NCBI GenBank assembly: GCA_963726295.1
Contig: CAVSBW010000001.1
Span: 1,012,431-1,076,430, forward strand
Length of the DNA stretch: 64,000 bases
Reading direction: 5' to 3'
DNA from: DASSQJ01 sp963726295
GTDB lineage: Bacteria > Actinomycetota > Actinomycetes > Actinomycetales > Dermatophilaceae
Shown here in pieces: positions 46,374 through 55,361 of the stretch. Under the pieces are notes generated by a model. It was given only the letters and a program-made list of their open reading frames with translations. It ran no database searches and was not told the DNA's origin. A program made the position numbers and the translations under genes. Positions within the stretch are counted from its first letter, which is position 1. The number at the start of each line of letters is the position of its first letter.

Positions 46374-46811
46374 TCAGGCGTCGTCGGACGCCGGCCTCAG
46401 GCTGAGGCTGATGGAGTTGATGCAGTAGCGCTGGTCGGTGGGGGTGTCGTAGCCCTCGCCCTCGAAGACGTGTCCGAGGTGGCTGCCGCAGCTCGCGCAG
46501 CGGACCTCGATGCGGGGGCGGCCCGGCAGCGACCGGTCCTCGACGTACTCCACGGAGTCGCCGGCGAGCGGGCTGTAGAACGACGGCCAGCCGCAGTGGC
46601 TCTCGAACTTCGTGTCCGATCGGAACAGCTCGGTGCCACAGGCACGGCACCCGTACACCCCGACCGTCTTGCTGTCGGTGTACTCGCCGGTGTAGGGGCG
46701 CTCGGTGCCGGCCTGTCGCAGCACCTGGTACTCGTCGGGGGAGAGCGACTGACGCCACTCCTCCTCGCTGCGTTGGACGGCGTACTCGCGCTCGCTCGGT
46801 GTCATCGCCAT
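46374..46811 (-). CDS. msrB: Peptide-methionine (R)-S-oxide reductase
   Basis: 145 aa. It repairs methionine-R-sulfoxide. Zinc pairs CRAC and CASC, CGWPSFYSP, GHVFEGEG and the catalytic cysteine in RYCINSISLSL are present. ATG 46811 gives MAMTPSEREYAVQRSEEEW, matching the usual length; a longer frame upstream is not conserved-looking. Divergent from the ligase gene. Confidence 0.94.
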   Translation of the reverse strand: MAMTPSEREYAVQRSEEEWRQSLSPDEYQVLRQAGTERPYTGEYTDSKTVGVYGCRACGTELFRSDTKFESHCGWPSFYSPLAGDSVEYVEDRSLPGRPRIEVRCASCGSHLGHVFEGEGYDTPTDQRYCINSISLSLRPASDDA

Positions 46812-46902
46812 GTCCAGCCCAACAGCGTCGCGGCCCGGATGGTTCCCGGCGCCCCGGCACGAAAAGGACTCCGTCACCTGCCTCGCCGTCGCAGGTCGTC
46901 AG

Positions 46903-46908
46903 TAGGCT
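46903..46908 (+). promoter_or_regulatory. Candidate leaderless -10 for the polymerase-ligase gene
   Basis: TAGGCT ends 6 nt before ATG 46915. Confidence 0.45.
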
Positions 46909-46914
46909 CGCCGC

Positions 46915-49083
46915 ATGCCCGATGCGCAGATCGTCGAGGTCGAGGGTCCCGACGGGGTCCGCGAGGTGCGGCTCACGAGCCCGGACCGCCTCATGTGGCC
47001 GGCCGACGGCATCACCAAGGGTGACCTGTCCGGGTACGTCAGTGCCGTCGGCGACCTGCTGATCGCCCACATCAGCGACCGCCCCGTGACCCTCCAGCGG
47101 TTCCCCGAGGGCATCGACGGCGAGGAGTTCTACCAGAAGAACCCCCCGAAGGGGATGCCCGACTGGGTGCGCACCACCCGCTGCCGGTACCCGAGTGGCC
47201 GGCGGCACGACCAGATCGTCGTCGACGAGGTGGCCACCGCCGTCTGGGCGGTCCAGATGAACACCATCACCTTCCATCCGTGGCCGGTGCGCACCGCCGA
47301 CAACGACGACCCCGACGAGCTGCGCATCGACCTCGACCCTCAGCCAGGGCGCGGTTTCGCCGACGCCGTCGAGGCCGCCGTCGCGCTGCGCGAGCTGATG
47401 GCCGAGCTGGGGCTGACCGCGTGGGCGAAGACGAGCGGCAACCGCGGGGTCCACGTGTACTCGCGCATCGCCCCCACCCACGAGTTCCTCGACGTCCGCC
47501 ACGGCGTCATCGGCATCGCCCGCGAGCTCGAGCGCCGCCTGCCCGACCTGGTCACGACCTCGTGGTGGAAGGAGGAGCGCGGCGAGCGGGTGTTCGTCGA
47601 CTTCAACCAGGCCTGCCGCGACCGCACCATCGCCTCGGCCTACAGTCCGCGCCCGCTCCCCGGGGCGCCGGTCTCGATGCCGGTCACCTGGGAGGAGCTC
47701 ACCACGGTCGACCCCGGCGACTTCACCGTGCTCACCGTCCCCGACGTCATCGAGGACCGCGGCGACGCGTGGACGGGCATCGACGACGCCGTGGGAGACG
47801 TCGCCACCGCCGTCGCCCTCTGGGACCGCGACGTCGAGGAGCGCGGGCTCGGCGAGCTGAGCTTCCCGCCCGACTACCCGAAGATGCCGGGCGAACCGCC
47901 CCGCGTGCAGCCGAGCAAGCGCCGCCAGGACAAGGCCGACGACGAGTACATGGCGCCCAAGGCCGAACGCGACGCGGCGCTGCGGGACGAGTGGGGGATG
48001 CCCCTCGTGCCGCCGGTGGCGCCGATGCTGGCCAAGCCGGTCAAGGGCATCGACGCCGCCGAGAAGGCGGCCGACGAGGTGCTCTACGAGCCGAAGTGGG
48101 ACGGCTTCCGGTCCATCGTGTTCCGCTCCGGCCAGCGGGTCGAGATCGGCAGCCGCAACGAGAAGCCGATGACGCGCTACTTCCCCGAGCTCGTCGAGGC
48201 CGCCCTGGCCAACCTCCCCGAGCGGTGCGTGGTCGACGGCGAGATCGTCGTCGTCCGGCCGGACGAGGACCGCCTCGACTTCGACCTGCTCAGCCAGCGC
48301 ATCCACCCCGCCGCCAGCCGGGTGAGGAAGCTGTCGGTCGAGACCCCGGCGCGGTTCGTCGCCTTCGACCTGCTGGCGCTCGGTGACGACGACCTCACCG
48401 TCCGCCCCTTCGCCGAGCGCCGCGCCCTCCTCGAGCAGGCCCTGGCCGACGCCCGGCCGCCCATCCACCTCACGCCCGCCACCGACGACCGCGAGACGGC
48501 GGCGCAGTGGTTCACCGAGTTCGAAGGGGCCGGCCTCGACGGCCTCGTGGCCAAGCCCGTCGACGGGCCGTACGAGCCGGGGAAGCGCACGATGCTGAAG
48601 ATCAAGCACGAGCGCACCGCCGACTGCGTCGTCGCCGGCTACCGCGTGCACAAGTCCGGCCCGGACGCCGTGGGCTCGCTCCTCCTCGGCATCCACGACG
48701 CCGAGGGCACGCTGCTCTCGGTGGGGGTGATCGGCGCGTTCCCGATGGCCCGCCGCACCGAGCTGTTCGCCGAGCTGCAGCCGCTGGTCACCGAGTTCGA
48801 CGACCATCCGTGGAACTGGGGGGCCCTCGAGGAGGGCACGCGGACCCCGCAGGCCGCCGCCGGCAGCCGGTGGGCAGCAGGCAAGGACCTCTCGTTCACG
48901 CCACTGCGGCCCGAACGCGTCGTCGAGGTGCGCTACGACCACATGGAGGGTGTCCGGTTCAGGCACACCGCCCAGTTCGTCCGCTGGCGCCCCGACAAGG
49001 ACCCGTCGGAGTGCACCTTCGACCAGCTCGACGAGCCGGTGTCCTACGACCTCTCGGCCGTCCTCGACGGCGGGACCGCGTGA
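46915..49083 (+). CDS. NHEJ-type primase-polymerase fused to ATP-dependent DNA ligase
   Basis: 722 aa. Residues about 10-300 are a LigD-type primase/polymerase domain: EEFYQKNPPKGMPDWV, VWAVQMNTITFHPWPVR, the metal pair Asp139 and Asp141 in IDLDPQPG, and KTSGNRGVHVYSR. A charged linker precedes an ATP-dependent ligase (about 365-720) with the nucleotidyl lysine Lys394 in YEPKWDGFR, VVDGEIVV, and the OB domain ending. No phosphoesterase domain is present, unlike mycobacterial Pol-PE-Lig LigD; the ligase part is like LigC. No Ku gene is in the window. Confidence 0.9.
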   Translation: MPDAQIVEVEGPDGVREVRLTSPDRLMWPADGITKGDLSGYVSAVGDLLIAHISDRPVTLQRFPEGIDGEEFYQKNPPKGMPDWVRTTRCRYPSGRRHDQIVVDEVATAVWAVQMNTITFHPWPVRTADNDDPDELRIDLDPQPGRGFADAVEAAVALRELMAELGLTAWAKTSGNRGVHVYSRIAPTHEFLDVRHGVIGIARELERRLPDLVTTSWWKEERGERVFVDFNQACRDRTIASAYSPRPLPGAPVSMPVTWEELTTVDPGDFTVLTVPDVIEDRGDAWTGIDDAVGDVATAVALWDRDVEERGLGELSFPPDYPKMPGEPPRVQPSKRRQDKADDEYMAPKAERDAALRDEWGMPLVPPVAPMLAKPVKGIDAAEKAADEVLYEPKWDGFRSIVFRSGQRVEIGSRNEKPMTRYFPELVEAALANLPERCVVDGEIVVVRPDEDRLDFDLLSQRIHPAASRVRKLSVETPARFVAFDLLALGDDDLTVRPFAERRALLEQALADARPPIHLTPATDDRETAAQWFTEFEGAGLDGLVAKPVDGPYEPGKRTMLKIKHERTADCVVAGYRVHKSGPDAVGSLLLGIHDAEGTLLSVGVIGAFPMARRTELFAELQPLVTEFDDHPWNWGALEEGTRTPQAAAGSRWAAGKDLSFTPLRPERVVEVRYDHMEGVRFRHTAQFVRWRPDKDPSECTFDQLDEPVSYDLSAVLDGGTA

Positions 49084-50282
49084 GCGGGTCGTCCGCGGGG
49101 GAGTCGCTCGCCCCTCGGCCGGTACGGCGTGCGGCCATCGCCGGGGCCGCCGTCGGGGGCACCGCTGCCGTGGCGTCGGGGGCCGGCTCGTTCGCCGCCG
49201 CCGCGTACTTCGCCCGCAAGGTGCTCACCCCCGACCCGCGCCGGCCCGACGACGTCGTCATCGCCGCCGTCGGTGCCCACACCGTCACGATGGGCGCCAC
49301 GGTCGAGACGGTGGCGCCCGGCCGGTACGGCCTCTGGCTCGACGGCGGGTACGGCCACGCCCGGGTGGGCGACGTCGCCGGTCTCGACGAGGGCCGCGGT
49401 CTCGTCGAGCGCGAGCTGCTGGGCGTCGACCAGGGATACCTCGCGCCCGGAGCGGCCCGGTGGAACCAGTACTACTACGCGGCGCCGCCGGACGAGAGCC
49501 TCGGGCTGGCCACCGAGCGCGTCACCTACGAGGGGGAGCTGGGCCCGATGCCGGCATGGGTGGTGCCGGCGGGGGACGGCCCGGGCGGCACGGGGGAGCG
49601 CTGGGCGGTGCTGGTGCACGGCCGCGGTGCTCGCCGCGAGGAGACGGTGCGAGCCGTCGCGCCGCTGCACGCCGAGGGATGGACGTGCCTGGCGCCGTCG
49701 TACCGCAACGACGAGGGGGTGCCGTCGGGGCCGGACGGACGGTACGCGCTCGGGCTCTCCGAGTGGCGCGACGTCGAGGCCGCCATCGACTACGCCGTGG
49801 CACGCGGCGCCGGCGAGGTGGCGCTCGTCGGCTGGTCGATGGGCGGCGCGATCGTGCTGCAGCTGCTCGACCGCTCACCGCACTGCGGGCTGGTGTCCCG
49901 GGTGGTGCTCGACGCGCCGGTCCTCGACTGGGGCGACGTGCTCGCCCACCACGCCCGGTCGCACCACCTGCCGCCCCACGTCGGGTGGCTGGCCCGGTCG
50001 ATGATGAACCAGCGGTGGGGCCACCGCTTCGTGGGGGTCCATGAGCCGGTCGACCTCGCCCTCACCGACTGGGTCCGCCGGAACGACGAGCTCACCCACC
50101 CCATCCTGCTCATCCACTCCGCCGACGACGAGTTCGTGCCCGTCGGCCCGTCCCGCGAGCTCGCGCGGGCCCGGCCCGACCTCGTGACCTTCGTCGAGTG
50201 GCAGGTCGCGCGGCACTGCAAGGAGTGGAACACCGACCCGGAGCGCTGGGAGGCGCTGGTCCGCGACTTCGTCCGGGCCTGA
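49080..50282 (+). CDS. Alpha/beta hydrolase with N-terminal membrane anchor
   Basis: 400 aa. After an N-terminal hydrophobic helix (AAIAGAAVGGTAAVASGAGSFAAAAYFA) comes a family-specific segment. The hydrolase fold follows, with nucleophile Ser in VGWSMGGAIVLQL, Asp in LLIHSADDEFVPV and His in ARHCKEW. GTG overlaps the ligase stop by 4 bp, so the two are co-translated although no functional link is obvious. Substrate unknown. Confidence 0.85.
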   Translation: MSGSSAGESLAPRPVRRAAIAGAAVGGTAAVASGAGSFAAAAYFARKVLTPDPRRPDDVVIAAVGAHTVTMGATVETVAPGRYGLWLDGGYGHARVGDVAGLDEGRGLVERELLGVDQGYLAPGAARWNQYYYAAPPDESLGLATERVTYEGELGPMPAWVVPAGDGPGGTGERWAVLVHGRGARREETVRAVAPLHAEGWTCLAPSYRNDEGVPSGPDGRYALGLSEWRDVEAAIDYAVARGAGEVALVGWSMGGAIVLQLLDRSPHCGLVSRVVLDAPVLDWGDVLAHHARSHHLPPHVGWLARSMMNQRWGHRFVGVHEPVDLALTDWVRRNDELTHPILLIHSADDEFVPVGPSRELARARPDLVTFVEWQVARHCKEWNTDPERWEALVRDFVRA

Positions 50283-50343
50283 GCCGGGCCGGCCGCCAGG
50301 GAGCGGTCCGTGGTCGCCCGGTCGGTGTGGGTACGCCCCGCGA

Positions 50344-51093
50344 TCAGCGGGCGCGGTGGAACCGGTAGAGCCCGAGCAGGGTGCCGGCCTCCTCGAGCAG
50401 GGCGTACGGGCGGGCCGGGATGCCGTGCGCGCCGCTCAGGGTGGGTCCGCTCGTGATCCGGGTGGTGTCGCCGCCGATGAGCGTGGGCACCATGGTGAGG
50501 GCCAGCTCGTCGACGACGTCCGCGGCGAGGGCGGTGCTGAGCAGCGACGGGCCGCCTTCGAGCAGCACCTTGCGCAGGCGCCGCAGCGACAGGGCGTTCA
50601 GCACCGCCGGCAGGTCGACGGTGTCCGTGCCGCAGACCAGCACGGCCTCCTCGCCGAGCACGGAGCGTGCGCGGTCCAGGGCCTTCTCACCCGCCGCGGC
50701 GCACGTGACGAGCAGCGCGGGGCCGCGCCCCTCCTTGCCGGTACGGATGTTCTCGGGGACCCGTCCGCTGCGCGTCACCACGGCCAGGGTCGCCGGCACC
50801 CGCGAGCGGCGGGTGGGCTCCAGCCGCCGGTACCCCTCGCTGCGCACCGTCCCCGCGCCGACGAGGACGACGTCGGCCAGGTCGCGCTGTAGCGAGAACA
50901 CCCGGTTGTCGGGCGGGGTGTTGACCGACCCGGTACGGCCGTCAGCGCCGGCGGCGGCACCGTCGAGGGTCGTGACCATGTTGGCGCGGACCCAGGTGCC
51001 ACGCCGGGGAAACGCGTAGAGCTCCTCCAGGTCGCCGGCGGTGGCGCGGGACCCGGGGCGGGACGGACGACGTGGGTCGATGAGCACGCGCAT
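50344..51093 (-). CDS. RibD C-terminal/DHFR-like pyrimidine reductase family protein
   Basis: 249 aa. WVRANMVTTLDGAAAGADGRTGSVNTPPDNRVFSLQRDLADVVLVGAGTVRSEGY and LRRLRKVLLEGGPSLLSTALAADVVDEL are typical of the RibD C-terminal domain that binds NADPH. The deaminase domain of riboflavin RibD is absent. Standalone members occur widely in actinobacteria with unproven substrates. GAGACT lies 6 nt before the ATG. Divergent from the PPK2 gene with 39 bp between. Confidence 0.87.
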   Translation of the reverse strand: MRVLIDPRRPSRPGSRATAGDLEELYAFPRRGTWVRANMVTTLDGAAAGADGRTGSVNTPPDNRVFSLQRDLADVVLVGAGTVRSEGYRRLEPTRRSRVPATLAVVTRSGRVPENIRTGKEGRGPALLVTCAAAGEKALDRARSVLGEEAVLVCGTDTVDLPAVLNALSLRRLRKVLLEGGPSLLSTALAADVVDELALTMVPTLIGGDTTRITSGPTLSGAHGIPARPYALLEEAGTLLGLYRFHRAR

Positions 51094-51132
51094 GGCGGCA
51101 GTCTCGCACCGCCCCTCTGCGAGGATGCGGGG

Positions 51133-52158
51133 ATGGGCAAGGGGAAGAAGCGCAAGAAGCAGCAGAAGCGCGAGAAGCAGCAGAAGCGCGAGAAGCAGCA
51201 GAAGGCTGCGGAGCAGGAGCTCGAGACGTACGCCGACTCCGAGCTCACCGGCAAGGCCGCCCGCAAGAGCAGGAAGGGCAAGGTCAAGGCCCGGGAGGCG
51301 CGCTCCGACGATGCCGTCGAGGCCGCCAGCTGGTCGGAGGTGCTGCGCGTCGGCCCCGGCTTCGACCTCTCCGACGTCGACCCGCGCTCCACCCCCGGGT
51401 TCGATGGCAAGAAGTCGGATGGCGAAGAGGTGATGGGCGAGCTCCAGGCCCGCCTCGGCGACCTGCAGGAGCGCCTCTTCGCCGAGTCCAAGGGCGGTGG
51501 CTCGCGGTCCGTGCTCCTCGTCATCCAGGGCATGGACACCTCAGGCAAGGGCGGCATCATGCGTCACGTCGTCGGCGCGGTGGACCCGCAGGGCGTCGAC
51601 ATCACCGCCTTCAAGGCACCGTCCGCCGAGGAGAAGCGCCATCCCTTCCTCTGGCGGATACGCCAGGCCCTCCCGCGGGCCGGGCACATCGGCGTCTTCG
51701 ACCGGTCGCACTACGAGGACGTGCTCATCGCGAGAGTCCACGACCTCGTGCCGCGCTCGGTGTGGGCCCGGCGCTACTCGCAGATCAACCGGTTCGAGGC
51801 CCAGGTGGTCGACTCGGGCACCACGGTGGTCAAGGTGATGATGCACCTCTCCAGTGACGAGCAGAAGGCCCGGCTGGCCGAGAGGCTCGACCGGCCCGAC
51901 AAGCACTGGAAGTACAACCCGAGCGACCTCGACGAGAGGGCCCACTGGGCCGACTACATGGAGGCGTACCAGGTGGCGCTGGAGAGGTGCTCGACGACCG
52001 TGGCCCCGTGGCACGTCGTCCCCGCCGACCGCAAGTGGTACGCCCGGCTGGCCGTCACCAACATCCTCCTCGAGCACCTCGAGGCGATGGACCCGCAGTG
52101 GCCGGAGGCAGACTTCGACGTCCAGGCCGAGCAGGAGCGCCTCGAGATGACCCCCTAG
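51133..52158 (+). CDS. ppk2: Polyphosphate kinase 2 family protein
   Basis: 341 aa. PPK2 enzymes transfer phosphate between polyphosphate and nucleotides. Walker A GMDTSGKGG (133-141), Walker B FDRSHYED (189-196) and the lid ERLDRPDKHWKYNPSD are intact. Residues 1-65 are an unusual lysine/glutamine-rich extension containing KQQKRE repeats, probably disordered or coiled and possibly polyphosphate-binding (inference). GAGGAT lies 6 nt before the ATG. Which nucleotide is used cannot be told. Confidence 0.92.
   Translation: MGKGKKRKKQQKREKQQKREKQQKAAEQELETYADSELTGKAARKSRKGKVKAREARSDDAVEAASWSEVLRVGPGFDLSDVDPRSTPGFDGKKSDGEEVMGELQARLGDLQERLFAESKGGGSRSVLLVIQGMDTSGKGGIMRHVVGAVDPQGVDITAFKAPSAEEKRHPFLWRIRQALPRAGHIGVFDRSHYEDVLIARVHDLVPRSVWARRYSQINRFEAQVVDSGTTVVKVMMHLSSDEQKARLAERLDRPDKHWKYNPSDLDERAHWADYMEAYQVALERCSTTVAPWHVVPADRKWYARLAVTNILLEHLEAMDPQWPEADFDVQAEQERLEMTP
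51157..51204. repeat. Tandem 18-bp repeat in the PPK2 N-terminus
   Basis: AAGCAGCAGAAGCGCGAG occurs twice and then two thirds again, with no mismatch, encoding KQQKRE repeats. Replication slippage is the likely source. Confidence 0.85.
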
Positions 52159-52181
52159 GGCTGCGCCCGCGCGCCCGCCCC

Positions 52182-53834
52182 TCAGCCCGTCAGCGCCCGG
52201 TCCAGCAGCAGGTCCACCGTCGACCGGCCGACCTCCGGCCCGAGGGTGCCGAAGGCGGCGCCGTGCGCGGCCCGAACCCGGCTGGCGACGAACGCGTCGG
52301 CGACCGGACCGGGGGAGTGGCGCACGAGAAGCGCCGCCTGGAGAGTCACGGCCAGCCGTTCCACCAGGCCGCGGGCTCCCCACGGCGCTGCCGGGTCGAG
52401 GGCCTCGGCACCGGCCCGTTCACACTCGTCGATCGCCGCGTCCAGGGCGGCGTCGTGTCCGCGGGCCAGGGCGAGCTCCTTGCCGAGGGCCGCCAGCGAC
52501 GCGGGCTCGCGGGCGAGGGTGCGCAGCACGTCGAGGGCACCGACGTTGCCGGACCCCTCCCAGATGGAGTTCAGCGGCGCCTCCCGGTACAGCCGCGCCA
52601 GCCCGTTCTCCTCGACGTAGCCGTTGCCGCCCAGGCACTCGAGGGCCTCGGCCACCATCGGGGCCGTGCGCTTGCAGACCCAGAACTTGCCGAGGGCCAC
52701 CCCGAGGCGCACGAGGTCGCGCTCCCCGGCGTCGACGGCGTGGGCGAGCCGCATGGCCAGCACGGTGGCGGCCTCCGCCTCGAGGGCGAGGTCGGCAAGG
52801 ACGTTGCGCATCAGCGGCTGGTCGACGAGGAGCGACCCGAACGCCGACCGGTGACGCGCGTGGTGCACGGCCCGGGTGAGCGCGGCCCGCATCGTGGCGG
52901 TGGAGCCGAGGACGCAGTCGAGCCGGGTGGAGGCGACCATGTCGATGATGGTGCGGACGCCTCGGCCCTCGTCGCCGACGCGCACCGCCCACGCGCCCTC
53001 GAGCTCGATCTCGGACGAGGCGTTGGAGCGGTTGCCGAGCTTGTCCTTGAGCCGTTGGACGCGGATGTCGTTGCGGGTGCCGTCGTCGAGGACGCGGGGG
53101 AGCAGGAAGCAGCCGATGCCGGCGTCGGTGCGGGCGAGCACGAGGAAGCCGTCGCTCATCGGGGCCGAGCAGAACCACTTGTGGCCGGTGAGCCGGTAGG
53201 TGTCGCCGTCGAGGGGCCCCCCGGGTGCGGCCACGGCCGTCGTCGTGTTGGTGCGCACGTCGGAGCCGCCCTGCTTCTCGGTCATCCCCATGCCCAGGGT
53301 CAGTCCCGGCTTGTCGGCGTGCGGCCGCAGCACGGGGTCGTACCGGCGTGCGGCGAGGCCGGGCAGCCATCCGCCCGCGACCGCGGGCGATGCCGAGAGC
53401 GCCGGCGCGGAGGCGTACGTCATCGAGACGGGGCAGAGGTGGCCGGCCTCCACCTGCGACCACACGATGAACCCCGCCGCCCGAAGCGCGTGGGCGCCCG
53501 AGCCCTCGGGCCGGGTCCACGACTCGGCCGTCAGGCCGTGGCCGACGGCCACCTCCATGAGCCGGTGGTAGGCCGGGTGGTACTCCACCTCGTCGACCCG
53601 CACACCGGTGGGGGAGTGCGTCCGCAGCACCGGCGTGACGCGGTCGGCCTGGTCGGCCCAGTGTCGGGTCTCGGCGCTGCCGGCGAGCCGGCCGAGGTCG
53701 TGGAGGGCGCCCGCACCGGGCTCGTCGTACGGCTCGACCCAGCGGAGCACCGCCTCCGCCAGGGGCGCGTCGGCGGCGAGGACGTCGCGCTCGGGAAGTG
53801 GGGGAACCTGGTTCGTGACGAGGTGGGTCCGCAC
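52182..53834 (-). CDS. AidB-like acyl-CoA dehydrogenase
   Basis: 550 aa, close to E. coli AidB (541). TNQVPPLPERDVLAADAPL at the start, GMGMTEKQGGSDVRTNTT, GHKWFCSAPMSDGFLVLAR, the near-C-terminal catalytic-loop EALECLGGNGYVEENGLARLYREAPLNSIWEGSGNV all match the AidB branch. AidB binds DNA and FAD and is induced by alkylation in E. coli. Whether this one is an isovaleryl-CoA-type dehydrogenase or DNA protector is not decided. GTG 53834 has TAGGCT 5 nt before it. Confidence 0.9.
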   Translation of the reverse strand: MRTHLVTNQVPPLPERDVLAADAPLAEAVLRWVEPYDEPGAGALHDLGRLAGSAETRHWADQADRVTPVLRTHSPTGVRVDEVEYHPAYHRLMEVAVGHGLTAESWTRPEGSGAHALRAAGFIVWSQVEAGHLCPVSMTYASAPALSASPAVAGGWLPGLAARRYDPVLRPHADKPGLTLGMGMTEKQGGSDVRTNTTTAVAAPGGPLDGDTYRLTGHKWFCSAPMSDGFLVLARTDAGIGCFLLPRVLDDGTRNDIRVQRLKDKLGNRSNASSEIELEGAWAVRVGDEGRGVRTIIDMVASTRLDCVLGSTATMRAALTRAVHHARHRSAFGSLLVDQPLMRNVLADLALEAEAATVLAMRLAHAVDAGERDLVRLGVALGKFWVCKRTAPMVAEALECLGGNGYVEENGLARLYREAPLNSIWEGSGNVGALDVLRTLAREPASLAALGKELALARGHDAALDAAIDECERAGAEALDPAAPWGARGLVERLAVTLQAALLVRHSPGPVADAFVASRVRAAHGAAFGTLGPEVGRSTVDLLLDRALTG

Positions 53835-53853
53835 CCTTGCAGCCTACGGCGGA

Positions 53854-53859
53854 TACCGT
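53854..53859 (+). promoter_or_regulatory. Candidate leaderless -10
   Basis: TACCGT ends 7 nt before ATG 53867. The divergent AidB-like gene starts 20 bp upstream, so the two promoters share this short interval. Confidence 0.45.
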
Positions 53860-53866
53860 GGACCCC

Positions 53867-54988
53867 ATGACCGACGCGAAGCGGCGGCTGCGTCGGGTGC
53901 TCGCCCGTGTTCCGGGGGCGCTGCCCTTCGTGCGGCTCACGGTGGCGACCATCCGGATCTGCCTGCGCTACCGGGTCACGGGGCTCGCCTCCGAGGCCGG
54001 GTTCTTCGCTCTGCTCTCGCTCCCACCGCTCGTCCTCGGGCTCTTCGGTGGTCTCGGCTACCTCAAGGGGTGGCTCGGCCCCGACACCGTCGACGAGGTC
54101 CGGGAGTCGATCCTCGAGTACGCCCGCCAGTTCCTCACCCCGCAGGTCATCGACTCGGTCCTCGGGCCGACCGTCGACGACGTGCTGCGCACCGGCCGAG
54201 CCGACCTGCTGTCCATCGGCTTCGTGATCTCGCTGTGGTCCGGCTCGCGGGCCCTCAACGTGTTCGTCGACACCATCTCGATCATGTACGGGCAGTCGGG
54301 GGTGCGCGGCATCGTCCAGACCCGGGCGCTGTCGTTCTCCCTCTACGTGTTCGCGCTCGTCCTCGGCATCGTCACCATCCCGCTCGTCCTGCTCGGCCCA
54401 TCGATCATCGAGGGCTTCCTGCCCGACCCGTGGCGCTGGCTGACCAACCTCTACTGGCCGCTGGTCACACTGCTCACCGTGGGCGGCCTCACCAGCCTCT
54501 ACCACGTGTCGACCCCGCGCCGGTCGCCCTGGACCCGCGACGTGCCCGGCGCGGCGCTCACGCTGATCATCTGGGCCCTGGCGTCGTTCGTGGTGCGGGG
54601 GACGATCGCAGCCAGCCTGGGCGGCAGCTCGATCTACGGGCCGCTGTCGGCGCCGATCGTGCTGCTCATCTGGCTCTACGCCCTCGCCATCGCCGTGCTC
54701 ATCGGGGCCGCGCTGAACGCCGCCATCCGGCAGATGTGGCCGCACCACGAGCGCCGGGCCTTGCACGAGCGGCTCATCGACCGGCTGCGTTACCGGCGCC
54801 TGCGCCGCCGTGAGGAGGCGTGGCCCGACCCGTTCGAGGGGTACGCGATGGTCGACGATGACACCCTCGGTCTGCAGAGCCTGCGGGATGCCGCGAACCA
54901 GCCGCTGACCCCCATGGCGGGCGCGAACGCCTCCGCCGGTGCGGCCGAGGAGAGGCGGGCCAAGGCGGCCGCGGACGCCGACCGCTGA
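53867..54988 (+). CDS. YihY/virulence factor BrkB family membrane protein
   Basis: 373 aa with six membrane segments. FRVTGLASEAGFFALLSLPPLVLGLFGGLGYL-like start, the ISLWSGSRALNVFVDTISIMYG segment, LYHVSTPRRSPWTRDVPGA and GSSIYGPLSAPIVLLIWLYALAIAVLIGAALNAAI are the family landmarks. An acidic/alanine-rich cytoplasmic tail follows. The family was once called RNase BN but is not; transport function is unproven. Confidence 0.9.
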   Translation: MTDAKRRLRRVLARVPGALPFVRLTVATIRICLRYRVTGLASEAGFFALLSLPPLVLGLFGGLGYLKGWLGPDTVDEVRESILEYARQFLTPQVIDSVLGPTVDDVLRTGRADLLSIGFVISLWSGSRALNVFVDTISIMYGQSGVRGIVQTRALSFSLYVFALVLGIVTIPLVLLGPSIIEGFLPDPWRWLTNLYWPLVTLLTVGGLTSLYHVSTPRRSPWTRDVPGAALTLIIWALASFVVRGTIAASLGGSSIYGPLSAPIVLLIWLYALAIAVLIGAALNAAIRQMWPHHERRALHERLIDRLRYRRLRRREEAWPDPFEGYAMVDDDTLGLQSLRDAANQPLTPMAGANASAGAAEERRAKAAADADR

Positions 54989-55015
54989 GGGCCGGCGCGA
55001 GGGGCCGGACCGGTT

Positions 55016-55044
55016 TTGAGAACGCGCCGCCGATCGGCTACTGT
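55016..55044 (+). promoter_or_regulatory. Promoter of the tRNA cluster
   Basis: TTGAGA (55016-55021), a 17-nt spacer and TACTGT (55039-55044) form a good sigma-70-type promoter 50 bp before tRNA-Gly. Confidence 0.65.
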
Positions 55045-55094
55045 CTCACAGCACGCCGCGAGGGGATTCCGCTCGGAGTCGCCTTGTGTCGCGC

Positions 55095-55167
55095 GCGGAT
55101 GTAGCTCAGTTGGTAGAGCGCAACCTTGCCAAGGTTGAGGTCGCCGGTTCGAGGCCGGTCATCCGCT
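55095..55167 (+). tRNA. tRNA-Gly (GCC)
   Basis: 73 nt cloverleaf: acceptor GCGGATG/CATCCGC, D-arm GCTCAGTTGGTAGAGC, anticodon stem CAACC/GGTTG with loop TTGCCAA (anticodon GCC), and T-loop TTCGAGG. No CCA encoded. First of three tRNAs. Confidence 0.95.
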
Positions 55168-55191
55168 CGGAGGGTGCTGACCCACCCCCAC

Positions 55192-55262
55192 GGTGGAGTG
55201 GCCGAGAGGCGAGGCAGCGGCCTGCAAAGCCGCGTACACGGGTTCAAATCCCGTCTCCACCT
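55192..55262 (+). tRNA. tRNA-Cys (GCA)
   Basis: 71 nt cloverleaf: acceptor GGTGGAG/CTCCACC, anticodon stem GCGGC/GCCGC with loop CTGCAAA (anticodon GCA), and T-arm CGGGTTCAAATCCCG. 24 nt after tRNA-Gly. No CCA encoded. Confidence 0.95.
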
Positions 55263-55277
55263 CGAGCAGTACCCCAC

Positions 55278-55349
55278 GGGCGATTGGCGCAGTGGTAGCG
55301 CGCTTCCTTGACACGGAAGAGGTCACTGGTTCAAACCCAGTATCGCCCA
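55278..55349 (+). tRNA. tRNA-Val (GAC)
   Basis: 72 nt cloverleaf: acceptor GGGCGAT/ATCGCCC, anticodon stem CTTCC/GGAAG with loop TTGACAC (anticodon GAC), and T-arm CTGGTTCAAACCCAG. CCA is encoded at 55350-55352. Its 3' end is duplicated at 55732-55758, indicating use as an integration site. Confidence 0.95.
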
Positions 55350-55354
55350 CCATC
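55328..55354. repeat. Putative attachment site, tRNA-Val copy
   Basis: The 27 bp from the T-loop of tRNA-Val through CCATC is identical to 55732-55758. After a 6-nt divergent spacer a further 22 bp (55361-55382) matches 55765-55786 at 21 positions. Confidence 0.85.
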
Positions 55355-55361
55355 TGGAACG

